Of a stretch of 5,362 bases of DNA, positions 5,081-5,362 are shown one piece after another. Within the stretch, counting starts at the first letter, position 1. Each line of letters starts with the position of its first letter. This stretch comes from Burkholderiales bacterium (GTDB taxonomy: Bacteria > Pseudomonadota > Gammaproteobacteria > Burkholderiales > Burkholderiaceae_C). The notes below the pieces were generated by a model. The model had not been told where the DNA came from. It worked only from the letters and a program-made list of their open reading frames with translations, and did no database searches. Both the position numbers and the translations under genes were made by a program. The stretch is taken from positions 1 to 5,362 of the forward strand of contig CANFNE010000176.1 of the NCBI GenBank assembly GCA_947448105.1, read 5' to 3'.

Positions 5081-5362
5081 ATGGCCCAAGACAATTCCCC
5101 CTCCGTATCCGACCACGACGCTGACGCGCTGGAGAAAAAAGCCCAGTTGCGCCAGGCCGCGCTCGAATACCACCAGTTCCCGACGCCGGGCAAGATTTCG
5201 GTCACGGCCACCAAGCAACTGATCAACCAGCACGACCTGGCGCTGGCCTATTCGCCCGGCGTTGCCTCGCCCTGCGAAGAAATCGTCAAAGACCCCAACA
5301 ACGCCTTCAAATACACCAGCCGGGGCAATCTGGTGGCCGTCATCACCAACGGCACCGCCGTC
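5081..5362 (+). CDS. maeB: NADP-dependent malic enzyme, N-terminal part
   Basis: These 94 codons run in frame to the window end. The product should be the cytoplasmic malic enzyme that oxidatively decarboxylates malate to pyruvate and CO2 while reducing NADP+, feeding NADPH and pyruvate pools. The malic N-terminal domain begins at about residue 26 with ALEYHQFPTPGKISV, then DLALAYSPGVASPC (52-65), whose Y57 corresponds to the likely catalytic tyrosine, then YTSRGNLVAVITNGTAV at the cut edge. These blocks match the start of E. coli MaeB almost residue for residue. Residues 1-20 are a charged, Asp/Ser-rich extension absent from E. coli. No later common start codon is available, and AGGA supports this one. 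The full MaeB type would be about 760 residues with a C-terminal phosphotransacetylase-like domain, which is out of view. NADP preference is inferred from the subfamily. Confidence 0.92.
   Translation, partial: MAQDNSPSVSDHDADALEKKAQLRQAALEYHQFPTPGKISVTATKQLINQHDLALAYSPGVASPCEEIVKDPNNAFKYTSRGNLVAVITNGTAV

Overview
The window is GC-rich (roughly 65-70% by eye) and densely coded on the + strand. Codon use, gene content and protein similarity (PepP, a RubB-type rubredoxin reductase, a MaeB-type malic enzyme, leaders with a TACAAT -10 box) suggest a betaproteobacterium, most likely of the order Burkholderiales and perhaps Comamonadaceae. That placement is inferred; no rRNA or marker gene is present to settle it.

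Layout, all on the + strand. (1) 1-396: the C-terminal end of a Xaa-Pro aminopeptidase (pepP), cut by the window start. (2) 465-2720: a complete TonB-dependent outer-membrane receptor of unknown substrate. (3) 2721-3021: a 301-base gap with a probable terminator hairpin, a 95-base almost continuous palindrome, and a compact control region with two overlapping promoter candidates and three copies of a 9-base motif. (4) 3022-4952: a tight three-gene operon for a rubrerythrin-like di-iron protein without a rubredoxin domain, a stand-alone 54-residue rubredoxin, and an FAD/NAD(P)H rubredoxin reductase. (5) 5081-end: the N-terminal 94 residues of a NADP-type malic enzyme (maeB), cut by the window end.

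The central operon reads as a complete electron chain on separate polypeptides: NAD(P)H to reductase (FAD), to rubredoxin (FeS4), to rubrerythrin (di-iron), to hydrogen peroxide. The reductase starts on the base after the rubredoxin stop, so those two are probably translationally coupled. The control region upstream carries a TGCCRATTG-type motif three times, twice as a perfect inverted repeat, plus an ATAG-N7-CTAT element resembling an OxyR half-site. This fits a regulated peroxide-defence operon, but the regulator is not identified.

The points most worth a second look are the repeated operator-like motif, the 95-base palindrome, and an extra segment of about 35 residues in the rubrerythrin that looks like a diverged duplicate of its last metal-binding helix.
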